Notes: generated from the sequence alone by a model not told the origin. A DNA stretch of 48,981 nucleotides from Nocardiopsis potens DSM 45234 (GCF_000341105.1 NZ_ANBB01000010.1:1-48981), one strand, 5' to 3'; positions 15,643 through 27,736 are shown, counted from the first letter of the stretch. A program made the numbers and translations.

Positions 15643-16122
15643 CTACGCCTTCTCCACCAGGGCGGCGAGGCGGTCCATGCCCTCAGCGGCGCCCTCGTCC
15701 ATCCCGGAGGCGGTCATGGCGTCGCGGGCCTCCACCGTCTGGAAGACCGCCACCGCGGTGTAGCGGGTGCCGCCGTCGACCTCCTCCAGGGTGAGCGTCT
15801 CCAGGGAGACGTGCCCCGGGGCGCCCTCGAACTCGGAGGTCTGCACGATCCGCTCGGGGGAGACCTCGTGGAAGACCCCGTGGAAGGGGTACTCGGCCTC
15901 GCCGTCGCCGCTGATGAAGCGCCAGGACCCGCCGGGGCGGAAGTCGGCCCGCTCGACCTTGGTGGCGTAGCGCGCCGGCCCCCACCACTGCGGGACGAGG
16001 TCGGGGTCGGTCAGCGCCTTGAACACCGCCTCGCGCGGGGCGTCGAAGAACCGGGTGATGGTGACGTCGTGCCGCCCCGGCTCGATGGTGAACTCGGTCT
16101 TGCCCACGGTGTGCTTGCTCAT
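15643..16122 (-). CDS. SRPBCC (AHSA1-like) protein
   Basis: 159 residues, one helix-grip domain: ITRFFDAPREAVFKALTDPDLVPQWWGP at about residues 22-49, then ADFRPGGSWRFISGDGEAEYPFHGVFHEVSPERIVQT, and MTASGMDEGAAEGMDRLAALVEKA as the long C-terminal helix with the usual G-M/W-x2-x-L pattern. Ligand unknown. ATG 16122 overlaps the upstream ArsR stop codon by 4 bases (ATGA), so the two are translationally coupled. This is the second ArsR-SRPBCC pair in the window, on the opposite strand to the first and single-domain. Confidence 0.9.
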   Translation of the reverse strand: MSKHTVGKTEFTIEPGRHDVTITRFFDAPREAVFKALTDPDLVPQWWGPARYATKVERADFRPGGSWRFISGDGEAEYPFHGVFHEVSPERIVQTSEFEGAPGHVSLETLTLEEVDGGTRYTAVAVFQTVEARDAMTASGMDEGAAEGMDRLAALVEKA

Positions 16123-16517
16123 CGTCCTGTCTCCTCTTCGTTCGTCCGCTGCTTCTGATCCGCTGCGCCGCTCGCGGCGGGACCGCCCGCCGAGCGCCGC
16201 ATGATCCCCTGGACCACCTCGTCGAGGCGGTCGAGGCGCTCGGCCTGGATCTCGGTGTAGCGGGAGATCCAGCCGGAGGCCTCTTCCAAGGGGGCCGTCT
16301 CCAACCGGCAGGGCCGCCACTGCGCGTCGCGCCCCCGCACCACCAGCCCCGCCCGCTCCAAGACCTTCAGGTGCTTGGAGACCGCCTGCAGGCTGATCGG
16401 GAACGGCTCCGCGAGCTCGTTGACCGTCGCCTCCCCTTGGGAGAGGCGGGCCAGCAGCGCCCGCCGGGTGGGGTCCGCCAGGGCGGCGAACGTGGCACTG
16501 AGCTGATCGTCGGCCAT
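16119..16517 (-). CDS. ArsR-family regulator of the SRPBCC operon
   Basis: 132 residues. LSATFAALADPTRRALLARLSQGEATVNELAEPFPISLQAVSKHLKVLERAGLVVRGRDAQWRPCRLE is a canonical ArsR winged helix. The C-terminal half (APLEEASGWISRYTEIQAERLDRLDEVV) is the helix that pairs subunits. No metal-binding Cys cluster. Such genes sit directly before AHSA1 genes, as here. Upstream lies a dense set of TTCAAC/GTTGAA half-sites, so it is probably self-repressed. Confidence 0.92.
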   Translation of the reverse strand: MADDQLSATFAALADPTRRALLARLSQGEATVNELAEPFPISLQAVSKHLKVLERAGLVVRGRDAQWRPCRLETAPLEEASGWISRYTEIQAERLDRLDEVVQGIMRRSAGGPAASGAADQKQRTNEEETGR

Positions 16518-16522
16518 CTCTT

Positions 16523-16557
16523 ATTCAACTCTCCGGTTGTTCAACCTCTAAGTTGAA
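16523..16557 (-). promoter_or_regulatory. ArsR operator cluster
   Basis: TTCAAC (16540-16545) and GTTGAA (16552-16557) form a perfect dyad with a 6-base spacer. GGTTG/CAACC overlaps it (16535-16546), and a third half-site ATTCAACT lies at 16523-16530, immediately before the ATG of the ArsR gene. Confidence 0.65.
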
Positions 16558-16624
16558 TATGCGGCATGGGGGTGCCTCCTGTCAACACCTCGGAGAGGAG
16601 AAGGGAGGGAGCAGGAGCCGGGCC

Positions 16625-17086
16625 TCAGCCCCGCTCGGCGGCCCCGCGCAGGTCGGCGACGAGCCGGAACCGCTCCAGGACCACCGGCGTGGCGTCGTCC
16701 ACCTCGGACCAGGCGCCGCCCAGCTCGGCGCGCATCTCCGCGCCGTGCCAGAACCGCTCGTGCCCGGCGCGCCACTCCGCCACCGAGGCGTCTCCTTCGC
16801 CCTCGGCCAGCACGTGCGCCAGGTCCACCTCGCCCAGCGGCACGGTGCGCACCTCGGTGGTCTCGATGACGGCGACCGGGCGCCCGGCCGAGTCGACCAC
16901 CGTCCCCCGCACGCCGGGCCGCGGCATCTCCTCGCCGGAGTGGTCGAACTCGGCCAGCAGCGTCGTGGTGGAGGTCTTCTCACCGGTGAGGACCGCGCCC
17001 ACCAGCGCGTCCCGCAGCGGACCGGGGAAGGCGAACTCCACCACCGGGGGGAGAGGGGCGCCGCCGGCGCCCGCGAGGGTCGTCAT
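16625..17086 (-). CDS. ASCH domain protein
   Basis: 153 residues. LRDALVGAVLTGEKTSTTTLLAEF at about residues 24-47 is the ASCH signature (G-x-K-x-x-T/S), followed by RPGVRGTVVDSAGRPVAVIETTEVRTVPLGEVDLAHVLAEGEGD and WRAGHERFWHG. These are strands of the PUA-like beta-barrel fold. ASCH proteins bind RNA or act on modified nucleosides; some hydrolyse N4-acetylcytidine. The role here is not known. It is divergent from the PPOX-fold gene across 90 bases, which hold both promoters. Confidence 0.85.
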   Translation of the reverse strand: MTTLAGAGGAPLPPVVEFAFPGPLRDALVGAVLTGEKTSTTTLLAEFDHSGEEMPRPGVRGTVVDSAGRPVAVIETTEVRTVPLGEVDLAHVLAEGEGDASVAEWRAGHERFWHGAEMRAELGGAWSEVDDATPVVLERFRLVADLRGAAERG

Positions 17087-17176
17087 CCGGCCAGGCTAGC
17101 GCCGCCCCGGGCGATGAGTCCCGGCGCCCGGGGGAGTCGGAAAGGGGACGGAACCGGAGCGGAGAGGAAGACCGGC

Positions 17177-17710
17177 ATGAGCGACAGGTCCGAGGTCGGC
17201 CCGGCGACCCGGCTCGACGAGCGCTACAGCAGCGAGGGCGCCGAAGCGGTCCCCTGGCCGCAGGCGCGCGCGGTACTGGAGAAGGCGGGGATCTTCTGGC
17301 TGACCACGGTGCGCCCGGACGGGCGCCCGCACACCACCCCGCTGATCGCGGTCTGGTCGGAGGGCGCGGTGTACTTCTGCACCGGCGCCGATGAGCGCAA
17401 GGCCCGCAACCTGGCCGGAAACCCGCACGTCACCGTGGTCACCGGCAGCAGCGACCTGCACTCCGGGCTCGATGTGGTGGTGGAGGGCGAAGCCGAGCGG
17501 ACCGGCGACGAGGCGCTGCTGCGCCGCGTGGCCGGCGCCTACACCGCCAAGTACGGCGACGAGTGGCGGTTCGAGGTGGAGGACGGCGCCTTCCGGCACC
17601 CCGACGGCGGGCGGGCCGACGTCTACCGGGTCGCCCCGGTCACCGCGTTCGGCTTCGCCCGGGGGGCCGCGTACGGCCAGACCCGATGGCGGTTCGCCCC
17701 CGCGGGCTGA
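17177..17710 (+). CDS. Pyridoxamine-5'-phosphate-oxidase-fold (PPOX) protein
   Basis: 177 residues. Split barrel that typically binds FMN or F420: AGIFWLTTVRPDGRPHTTPLIAVWSEGAVYFCTGADERKARNLAGNPHVTVVTGS is highly characteristic of the PPOX/F420-dependent group in actinomycetes. The C-terminal half (ADVYRVAPVTAFGFARG, TRWRF) is also typical. Cofactor and substrate are unknown. ATG at 17177 follows GGAGAGGAAG. Confidence 0.88.
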   Translation: MSDRSEVGPATRLDERYSSEGAEAVPWPQARAVLEKAGIFWLTTVRPDGRPHTTPLIAVWSEGAVYFCTGADERKARNLAGNPHVTVVTGSSDLHSGLDVVVEGEAERTGDEALLRRVAGAYTAKYGDEWRFEVEDGAFRHPDGGRADVYRVAPVTAFGFARGAAYGQTRWRFAPAG

Positions 17711-17715
17711 GGCCC

Positions 17716-17745
17716 GGCCCGGCGGGGCGGCCGCCCCGCCGGGCC
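17716..17745. terminator. Bidirectional terminator palindrome
   Basis: A perfect 30-bp palindrome (15-bp arms starting GGCCCGGCGGGG) just after the PPOX stop codon. A second hairpin with GGGGCGGGCGC arms at about 17760-17799 faces the end of the convergent eda gene. Confidence 0.75.
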
Positions 17746-17812
17746 CGGAAACGCGGAAGGGGCGGGCGCGGGGGCGCCTCCGCGCCCGGCGCCCGCCCCC
17801 TCGGGCGCTCCG

Positions 17813-18445
17813 CTAGCCGCGCAGTGCCGCGGCCTGGCGGGCCAGGGCCTCGATCGCGCCCCAGTCCTCGGCCGCCACCGCCTCGGCCGGGGTCAGCCAG
17901 GTGCCGCCGACGCAGCCCACGTTGGGCAGCGCCAGGTAGTCCGGGGCGCTCGCCGGGGTGATGCCGCCGGTGGGGCAGAACCGCACCTGCGGCAGCGGCC
18001 CGGCCAGCGACTTCAGGTAGGGGCGGCCGCCCGCGGCCTCGGCGGGGAAGAACTTCATCGCGGTGACGCCCTGCTCCAGCAGCGCCAGCGCCTCCGAGGC
18101 GGTGGCCACGCCGGGCAGGAACGGCAGCCCGGTGCCGGCCATGGCGCCGCGCAGCCGTTCGGTGCAGCCGGGGCTGACCAGGAAGGCCGCGCCCGCCTTG
18201 GCCGCCGCGGCGGCCTGCTCGGGGTCGGTGACGGTGCCGGCGCCGACCACGGCCTCGGGGACCTCGGCGGCGATCCGCTCGATCGCCGGCAGCCCGGCCT
18301 CGGTGCGCAGGGTGACCTCGATGGCCGGCAGCCCGCCCCGGGCCAGGGCGCGGGCCAGCGGCACCGCCCGGTCCGCGTCGTCGAGCACCACCACCGGCAC
18401 CACCGGGGCGAGGGCGAAGAGGTCGTCGCTGGTCTTGGGATTCAC
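17813..18445 (-). CDS. eda: KDPG aldolase
   Basis: Splits 2-keto-3-deoxy-6-phosphogluconate into pyruvate and glyceraldehyde-3-phosphate, the last specific step of the Entner-Doudoroff pathway. 210 residues, the usual size. E43 in the IEVTLRT motif and the Schiff-base lysine K131 in AMKFFPAE are both present, as is the phosphate-loop pair PTGGI and GGTWL. The GTG start overlaps the glk stop codon (GTGA), so it is the last gene of zwf-edd-glk-eda. Confidence 0.96.
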   Translation of the reverse strand: MNPKTSDDLFALAPVVPVVVLDDADRAVPLARALARGGLPAIEVTLRTEAGLPAIERIAAEVPEAVVGAGTVTDPEQAAAAAKAGAAFLVSPGCTERLRGAMAGTGLPFLPGVATASEALALLEQGVTAMKFFPAEAAGGRPYLKSLAGPLPQVRFCPTGGITPASAPDYLALPNVGCVGGTWLTPAEAVAAEDWGAIEALARQAAALRG

Positions 18446-19448
18446 GCACGCTCCAACTGCTGGTCGAGCCGGGCCGCCGCGCCGAGCAGCGCCGGGTTCC
18501 CGGCGGTGATCAGCACGGTGGCGATGTTCTTCAGGTAGTCGGTCATCCGGCCCTTGGCCTCGAAGCGCATCCGGAAGCGCCCGTCGCGCAGGACGCCGGG
18601 GATGCGGGGGAGGACCCCGCCGCCGAGGAAGACGCCGCCGGTCGCCCCCAGGGTGAGGGCGACGTTCCCGGCGAAGCCGCCGAGCAGGGCGCCGAAGACC
18701 TCCAGGGTCTCACGGGCCAGGGAGTCGGCCCCGTCCGGGTCGGTGCCGGCCGCGGTGATCTCACCGGGGGTCAGGTCGGGCGCCCCGGTGCCGAGGATCT
18801 CGCCCAGGGCGCGGTGCAGCCGGGGCAGGCCCGGGCCGCTGAGCAGCGCCTCCGCGCTGACCCGGCCGCGCTCGGCGGTGATCACCCGGACCACCTCGGC
18901 CTCCAGGTCCTCCACGGCGGGGGCGTCCACGTGCCCGCCCTCGCCGGGCAGCGGCAGCCACCCGCCGGCGGGCAGCGGGACCAGCCCGGCCACGCCCAGG
19001 CCGGTGCCCGGGCCCAGGACCGCCATCGGGGCGGCCGGGTCGACCGAGCCGCCGCCCAGCGGCAGCAGGTCCTCCTCGCCCAGCGCGGGCAGCGACTGCG
19101 CCAGCGCCGCGAAGTCGTTGACCACCTCCAGGTGGTCCAGGCCCAGGCCGGCGCGGTCCCGCTCGACCGAGAAGTCCCAGCCGACGTTGGTCAGCCGGAT
19201 CCGGTCGCCCAGCACCGGGCCGGCCACCGCGACGCAGGCCGCCGAGGGGCGCACCTCCTCGGGCAGCCCGGCGAGGTAGGCGCGGACCGCCGAGGCCAGC
19301 CCGTCGTGCAGGGCGCTGGGCACCTTGCCCACGTGCACCGGGCGCGCGCCGGCCTCCCGCACCAGGCCGAACCGCGCGTTGGTGCCGCCGATGTCGCCGA
19401 CCAGCCAGGGCCGCTCGACGCCGGGAGCGGACTGCACAGATGTCACCG

Positions 19449-19452
<4 letters not shown>
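18442..19452 (-). CDS. glk: Glucokinase (Glk family)
   Basis: Phosphorylates glucose with ATP to glucose-6-phosphate, the substrate of Zwf. 336 residues. The N-terminal ATP-binding loop is [15 protein letters not shown] at about residues 17-31. [22 protein letters not shown] (sugar-contacting N-D) and [15 protein letters not shown] with [12 protein letters not shown] match the E. coli Glk type (COG0837). This is unlike the ROK-type glucokinase usual in actinomycetes. It overlaps edd upstream by ATGA and eda downstream by GTGA. Confidence 0.93.
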
Positions 19453-21257
<1,805 letters not shown>

Positions 21258-21374
21258 CGGTGGTGCTCCCTCGTCGTGCCGGTGGTTCGGGTCGTGCCGC
21301 GCCCGCCGGGACCGACCGGGATCGGCCGGGGCCGGCCCTTCCCGGGAGGGGCCCGGCGGGGCGGGTGCTGCGGG

Positions 21375-21402
21375 GCGCCCGGCGGTGCCGTCCGCCGGGC
21401 GC
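21375..21402 (-). terminator. Intercistronic hairpin between zwf and edd
   Basis: Eleven-bp arms GCGCCCGGCGG and complement with a 6-base loop, five bases past the zwf stop codon. It may lower expression of edd-glk-eda relative to zwf, or protect a processed zwf 3' end. Confidence 0.6.
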
Positions 21403-21406
21403 GGGA

Positions 21407-22897
<1,491 letters not shown>

Positions 22898-23041
22898 CGC
22901 GACCTTTCCAGGGACTTCGGGGTGATCGGTTGAAACCTAACGGCAACTTCCGTCACACCACAAGTCATACTTCTGAAATTCTTTTTGCATAAGTAGGGAA
23001 GTTCCGCCCCCGCAGGGCCCCGAACATGGTTCAATTGCGGC
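22898..23041. promoter_or_regulatory. Divergent control region between zwf and ROK regulator
   Basis: An A/T-rich island in GC-rich DNA. GGAAGTTCC at 22997-23005 is a 4-1-4 palindrome. CAACTTCCG at 22944-22952 repeats the same half-site in inverted order about 50 bases away. TTCAAT (23030-23035), six bases before ATG 23042, is a leaderless -10 for the ROK gene. These paired half-sites are the best candidates for the ROK operator acting on both genes. Confidence 0.55.
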
Positions 23042-24250
23042 ATGCCACGACGCCCCGGACAGGCCGCCCCGACCGCCACCAGCGGCCACGTCCTGCGGCT
23101 CATCCGGACCGGCGAGGCGACCACCCGCGCCGAGATCGCCCGGCACACCGGCCTGTCCCGCCCCTCGGTCGCCTCCCGGGTCTCCGAACTCCTCGACGCC
23201 GGCCTGGTCACCGACGGCGACAGCGGCCCCTCCAGCGGCGGCCGCCCTCCCGGCCGGCTGGCGCTCAACGCCGACGGCGGCGTGGTGCTCAGCGCGGCCC
23301 TGGGCATCTCCCGCAGCCAGGCCGCCGTGTGCGACCTGGCCGGCCGGGTCCTGGCCCGCACCGAGGGCTCACCCGAGGTCGCCCAAGGCCCCGACACCGC
23401 GCTGCCGTGGCTGATGGAGACCTGGACCCGGCTGCTCGGCGAGTGCGGCCGCGCCGCGGAGACCGCGCGCGGCGTCGGCATCGGCCTGCCCGGGACGGTC
23501 CGCTTCGCGCTGGGCCGCGCCGAGCAGCCGCCGGTGCTGCACGGCTGGGGCGGCGTGGACATCGCCCCGCTGGTCGCCGAGCGCTTCCCGGTGCCGGTGC
23601 TGCTGGACAACGACGTCAACGTGATGGCGCTCGGCTCGCACATGGCCGACTACCCCGACACCGACGACCTGGTCTTCGTGAAGGTCTCCACCGGCGTCGG
23701 CGCCGGCATCATCTCCGGCGGCGCGCTGCTCCGCGGCGCGCTGGGCGCCGCCGGGGAGATCGGGCACATCCCGGTCCCCGGCGGCGGGGGAACGGTGTGC
23801 CGGTGCGGCAACACCGACTGCCTGGAGTCGCTGGCCGGCGGGCCCGCGCTGCTGGCCCGGTTCGCCGAGCGCGGCCGCACCGCCTCCGGCGCCCAGGAGC
23901 TGGCCGCGCTGGCCGCCGACGGCGACCCCGACGCGGTGGCGCTGGTCCGCGAGGCGGGCCGCAGGGTCGGCGAGGTGCTCTCCGGCGCGGTCAACCTGCT
24001 CAACCCGGCGGTGATCGTGCTCGGCGGGCACCTGGGCACCGCCTTCGACCACCTGGCCGCCGGGGTCCGCGAGGCGGTCTTCGCCCGCTGCACCGCCCTG
24101 GCCACCCGCCAGCTGCGGATCGCCCCCAACCGCTCCGGCGGCGAGGCCGGCCTGCGCGGCGGCGCCGCCCTGGTGCTCGACCACATCCTCGCCCCCGAAG
24201 CGGTCGACGCGGCCCTGGCCTCCGGCACCGCCCGCCCCGCCGGGGTCTGA
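23042..24250 (+). CDS. ROK-family transcriptional regulator
   Basis: 402 residues. N-terminal winged helix (GHVLRLIRTGEATTRAEIARHTGLSRPSVASRVSELLDAGLV, about residues 15-56), then the ROK sugar-kinase fold: LPGTVRF, LLDNDVNVMALGSH, VKVSTGVGAGIISGGALLRGALGAAGEIGHIPV and the zinc motif C-x-C-G-x3-x-C (VCRCGNTDCLES). HTH-containing ROK proteins are repressors whose ligand is a sugar or sugar phosphate. Its divergent position points to control of zwf-edd-glk-eda. The ATG lies six bases after TTCAAT with no Shine-Dalgarno site, which suggests a leaderless message. A kinase-only role is unlikely because of the HTH. Confidence 0.93.
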   Translation: MPRRPGQAAPTATSGHVLRLIRTGEATTRAEIARHTGLSRPSVASRVSELLDAGLVTDGDSGPSSGGRPPGRLALNADGGVVLSAALGISRSQAAVCDLAGRVLARTEGSPEVAQGPDTALPWLMETWTRLLGECGRAAETARGVGIGLPGTVRFALGRAEQPPVLHGWGGVDIAPLVAERFPVPVLLDNDVNVMALGSHMADYPDTDDLVFVKVSTGVGAGIISGGALLRGALGAAGEIGHIPVPGGGGTVCRCGNTDCLESLAGGPALLARFAERGRTASGAQELAALAADGDPDAVALVREAGRRVGEVLSGAVNLLNPAVIVLGGHLGTAFDHLAAGVREAVFARCTALATRQLRIAPNRSGGEAGLRGGAALVLDHILAPEAVDAALASGTARPAGV

Positions 24251-24398
24251 CCCCGCCGCCGGAAGGAAACCGGGGAAACCGGGAGGGACCCGCCCAGGGC
24301 GGTGATCTCGGATCTCGACGGCGCACTCGGCGCCGCGGCCCTACCGCAGGGCGCCCTGGCAGGGCCGCGACGCCGAGGTCACCGGCGGCGGGGGAGGG

Positions 24399-24869
24399 TC
24401 ACAGCGGCCCCAGGACGTCGCGCGGATCGGCGTCCAGGGCCAGGGTGTCGAGCACGGTGAGCAGTTTCCGCTCCTCGTAGCGGAAGTGCGACTCCATGAT
24501 CGCGGCGATCCCCTCGAAGTGCCGGTCGAGTTCGGCCGGGGAGGCCCTCCGGTCCAGCGCGGCCTGCAGGTCGGTGAGGAGGTACTCGATCATCGAATGG
24601 TCCTGCTGCAGGCGGTGCAGGGTCTCGCGCAGTTCGGGGCGGGCCGCGGCGATCGCGGGGAACAGCTCCCGGTCCTCGCCCTTGTGGTGCCCGCTCAGCG
24701 CGGTGCAGAAGCCGTGGCAGAACAGCAGCAGGTCGCGCGCGGCCGGTTCGGCCGCTCCGCCGTCCTCCAGGGCGGCCCGCGCCACCCGCAGGGCCTTGCG
24801 CAACCGCTCGTGGACGGCGCGCAGTTCACGGCTCCAGGCGATCAGCCTGGTCTTCTCGCCCTCAGTCAC
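24399..24869 (-). CDS. Hemerythrin HHE-domain protein
   Basis: 156 residues forming the four-helix bundle of hemerythrin-like cation-binding proteins. Likely iron ligands are H20, H52, H61 or H62 and E65 (GHHKGEDRELFP), H91 (QQDHSMI), H128 and E132 (ESHFRYEERKLL). A di-iron site that binds O2, NO or reactive oxygen is the family role; the specific role is unknown. The GTG start lacks a Shine-Dalgarno site but begins the conserved RLIAWSRELRAVH segment. It is single, with no linked operon partner. Confidence 0.88.
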   Translation of the reverse strand: MTEGEKTRLIAWSRELRAVHERLRKALRVARAALEDGGAAEPAARDLLLFCHGFCTALSGHHKGEDRELFPAIAAARPELRETLHRLQQDHSMIEYLLTDLQAALDRRASPAELDRHFEGIAAIMESHFRYEERKLLTVLDTLALDADPRDVLGPL

Positions 24870-25112
24870 GAGAGGGCGAAGGGGACGACGTCTTCATCGC
24901 CGTACTCCTTCGGGTTCCGCGCCTCCATGCCTGACACGGACTGCCACCGGCACGCGACACTGGGGCCAGCGTAGCGGCTCCGGGGCCTTGCGGCAGCTGC
25001 GGCCCCGAGGGGCGGCGGTCTCCAGGGGGCGGCAGGCGGCGGCCGGACCGGCCGCCGTGTACATTCGCCTGCCGGGCCTCCCGGACCGCCCGGGGCCCGA
25101 GAGGGGGCGAGC

Positions 25113-25625
25113 ATGGCCGGGACCGGCGAGGAGCAGGGGCATACCGGGGAACCGTCCCCGCCCGAGGGCGTCGAGGTGCGCCGGGCCGAGGCCCGAGACC
25201 TGCCGGAGATCGTCGCGCTGCTCGCCGACGACCCGCTGGGCGCCGGCCGGGAGGACGCCTCTGACCTCGCCCCCTACCGGGCGGCCTTCGCCGAGATCGG
25301 CGCCGACCCGAACCAGTTCCTCGCGGTGGCGGTACGCGGGGACCGAGTGGTCGGCACCCTCCAGGTCACCTTCATTCCGGGCCTGTCCCGCGGCGCGGCC
25401 AAGCGCGCCCAGATCGAGGCGGTCCGGGTGCACCGCAACGAGCGCGGCTCCGGCCTCGGCGGCCACCTGATGGCCTGGGCCGAGGCCCGCGCCCGGGAGG
25501 CGGGCTGTGCTCTAGTTCAGCTCACCTCCGACCGGACCCGCCCCGACGCCCACCGGTTCTACGAGCGGCTCGGCTACACGCCCGGCCACATCGGCTTCAA
25601 GAAGCCGCTGCCGACATCGGACTGA
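25113..25625 (+). CDS. GNAT-family N-acetyltransferase
   Basis: 170 residues. VEVRRAEARDLPEIVALLADDPLG opens the fold. The acetyl-CoA loop is [20 protein letters not shown] (about residues 110-129, Q/R-x-x-G-x-G/A). ALVQLTSDRTRPDAHRFYERLGYTPGHIGFKK is the C-terminal part of a subgroup seen in many actinomycetes; substrate unknown. ATG 25113 follows GAGAGGGGG. Its 3' end is about 80 bases before element B. Confidence 0.88.
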   Translation: MAGTGEEQGHTGEPSPPEGVEVRRAEARDLPEIVALLADDPLGAGREDASDLAPYRAAFAEIGADPNQFLAVAVRGDRVVGTLQVTFIPGLSRGAAKRAQIEAVRVHRNERGSGLGGHLMAWAEARAREAGCALVQLTSDRTRPDAHRFYERLGYTPGHIGFKKPLPTSD

Positions 25626-25704
25626 ACCGGGATCCAGGCCGTCCGGTCGCCCCCTGCGGGCCGCCGTCTCCCACCCCGAACCGAGCACCCCGACCGAGCA
25701 CGGC

Positions 25705-27118
25705 GTGCACGGCGCCCCACGGGGCCGGAGTTCAGACGGGCAGCGACGGCGGGAGGGGACCGGCCGGTCGGTCGGGCGCGGCGCCCCGCAGAGCGAAGGT
25801 CAAGACGGGCGGCGAAGGCAGCGGTAGGGGCGAGGCAGAGGCGGTCACCCGAGCGCGGCGCCTCGCGGAGCGAAGGTCAAGACGGGCAGCGACGGCGGCA
25901 GTGGGCACCGGCCGGTCGGTCCGGCGCGGCGCCTCGCGGAGCGAAGGTTCAGACCGGCGGCGACGGCGGCAGTGGGCACCGGCCGGTCGGTCCGGCGCGG
26001 CGCCCCACGGGGCCAAGGTCCAAGCGGGCGGCGAGGGCGGGCAGGGGCACCGGCCGGTCGGTCGGGTGCGGCAGAGCGGGGCGGAGGGCGGTCGGGGTGG
26101 GCCGGGGTGGCGGGTTCGCCGTTCCCGCGTCGCCCCGGGCGCCGTTGCCGGCCGCCCTTGAAACCGCTGCCCCTCCCTGACCTGGGTGAATACGCAGGGT
26201 GATGGTGGGGTGGGGTGCCCTGCGCACCGCGAGAGCACCCCGGTGATTCCCGGGCGCGCATCCCGGCCCGGATCGGCCCCCGTCAGGCCCGAATCGCTCT
26301 GATCGGGCCGGTGATCGGGGGTTCGAGCCGCCCGCAAGGCCGCAAAGCAGGGGACCGGAACCCGGGCAGGGGCGGCACGGGGGCGAGATGTCGCTTTTGC
26401 CCTGCAGGAAGGACCCGCCTCGGCCACTCTGGGTGATCGGAGAGGGGGCGATGGGGGCCTGGGGGCTTACTACTCGCTGGTAGATGCAATCGGGGTGCTC
26501 TCGCGGTGCGCAGGGCGCCCCCACCTGCGCCCGCCCCTCGCCGCGAACCGGGCATACAGGGATAAGGCCCCCTGGTGGGCGCGGGCCGGGCCGGTGAACG
26601 CGGCGCCCGGCCCCTCCCGCCGTCGCCGCCCGCTTGAACCCCCGCTCCGCGAGGCGCCGCACCCGACCGACCGGCCGGTCCCCTCCCCGCCTTCGCCGAC
26701 CGCTTGAACCCCGGCCCCGTGAGGCGCCGCGCCCGGGCGACGCCTGCACCTTGCCCTTACCGGCGCCGTCGCCGCCCGCTTGAACCCCCGCTCCGCGAGG
26801 CGCCGCACCCGACCGACCGGCCGGTGCCCTGCCCGTCGCCGCCGCCTGCTTGAAGCCCGGCCCCGCGAGAGGGCGCGCCCGACCGACCGGCCGGCACGCC
26901 CTCCTGCCGTCGCTGCCCGTATTGACCCCCGCTCCGCGAGACGCCGCGCCCGGGTGACCGCCTGCACCCCGCTCCTACCTGCGCCGTCGCCGCTGCTTGA
27001 ACCTGCACTCCGTGAGGCGCCGTACTCGGCCGGCTCGGCCGGAGCGCCCGGCCCCGCCCCTTCCTCGGGTGTCGCCGTCTGCATGAGCCCCGGCCCCGTG
27101 GGGTGCCGGGCCCGGCCG
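25705..27118. repeat. Repeat element B: second copy of the mirror-image element
   Basis: The left arm has five full units starting at 25705, 25776, 25853, 25924 and 25995 (lengths 71, 77, 71, 71, 71), then a partial one at 26066. The right arm, in reverse complement, runs from about 26590 to 27118 with seven to eight units, more degenerate toward the outer end. The central region (about 26070-26600) aligns with element A throughout, in the same orientation, 20.1 kb away. Arms differ from A in unit number and small indels that would break any shared reading frame, so I treat the element as non-coding. Confidence 0.9.
26212..26521. repeat. Core of element B bounded by 31-bp inverted repeats
   Basis: Left end 26212-26242 and right end 26491-26521 are complementary with a single mismatch in 31. 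The length, 310 bp, equals core A exactly. Differences from core A cluster in two short patches (about 26272-26290 and 26366-26385), and the remaining blocks are identical. Confidence 0.85.
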
Positions 27119-27177
27119 GAGGTGGGGGGCGATGCGACTCAGGGGCCAAAAGCAGGGGCGTGAGGGCGGGAAACCGG

Positions 27178-27675
27178 TCAGAGCCCCTCGGCGCGGTCGA
27201 TCGGGGTGAGGACCGCGGCGAGGGCGGCGGCGAGCGCCTCGCGCTCCGCCGGGGGGAGCGGGGCGAGGATGCCGGCCTCGCGCTCCAGCTGCTCGGCGAA
27301 GAGCCGGTCGATGAGGGCGGCCCCCGCCTCGGTGAGGCGGACGTCGACCTCGCGGCGGTCGCGCTCGGAGGGGGTGCGGGCGATCAGGCCGGCCTGCTCC
27401 AGGCGGATCAGCCGCTTGGTGGTGGCCGCACCGGAGGAGATGGTCTCCCGGGTGAGCCTTCCGGGGCGCAGGCCGGAGGGGGAGGCCCGGCGCAGCGCGG
27501 CCAGGACCTCGAACTCCGGGCGGGAGACGCCCGACCCGGCCAGGCCCTCCTCGGTGGCCTGGTTCATCAGCGCGGCCAGGCGGAGGACCCGCCCCATCAC
27601 CTCCATGCTGGACAGGTCCAGGTCGGGGCGGCGCTCCGCCCAGCTGTCCCGAAAGCGGGCCACGGCGTCGCCCAT
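27178..27675 (-). CDS. MarR-family transcriptional regulator
   Basis: 165 residues. MarR winged helix: GVSRPEFEVLAALRRASPSGLRPGRLTRETISSGAATTKRLIRLEQAGLIARTPSERDRREVDVRLTEAGAALID, with the D-R-R wing motif (about residues 110-114) intact. The N-terminal helix WAERRPDLDLSSMEVMGRVLRLAALM is also typical. The start at 27675 has GGAGGGG upstream; the longer frame to 27726 lacks one. It is divergent from the FUSC-type exporter. The shared region holds TTTCAC/GTGAAA dyads over the exporter promoter, so this protein probably represses both genes. Confidence 0.92.
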   Translation of the reverse strand: MGDAVARFRDSWAERRPDLDLSSMEVMGRVLRLAALMNQATEEGLAGSGVSRPEFEVLAALRRASPSGLRPGRLTRETISSGAATTKRLIRLEQAGLIARTPSERDRREVDVRLTEAGAALIDRLFAEQLEREAGILAPLPPAEREALAAALAAVLTPIDRAEGL

Positions 27676-27736
27676 GGTCCCCTCCGCTCCTCCGCACCGG
27701 GGCCGCGGCCCGGCCGCGTCGCCCATCTCACGTTTC

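Noticed and set aside
23042-24250. ROK glucokinase
   Set aside because: It has a clear N-terminal winged helix and lies divergent to an operon that already has a glucokinase, so regulator is the better call.
26558-26575. Homing-endonuclease-like site (AGGGATAA) right of the core
   Set aside because: Only 8 bases match the I-SceI site, it differs slightly in copy A, and no endonuclease gene is present.
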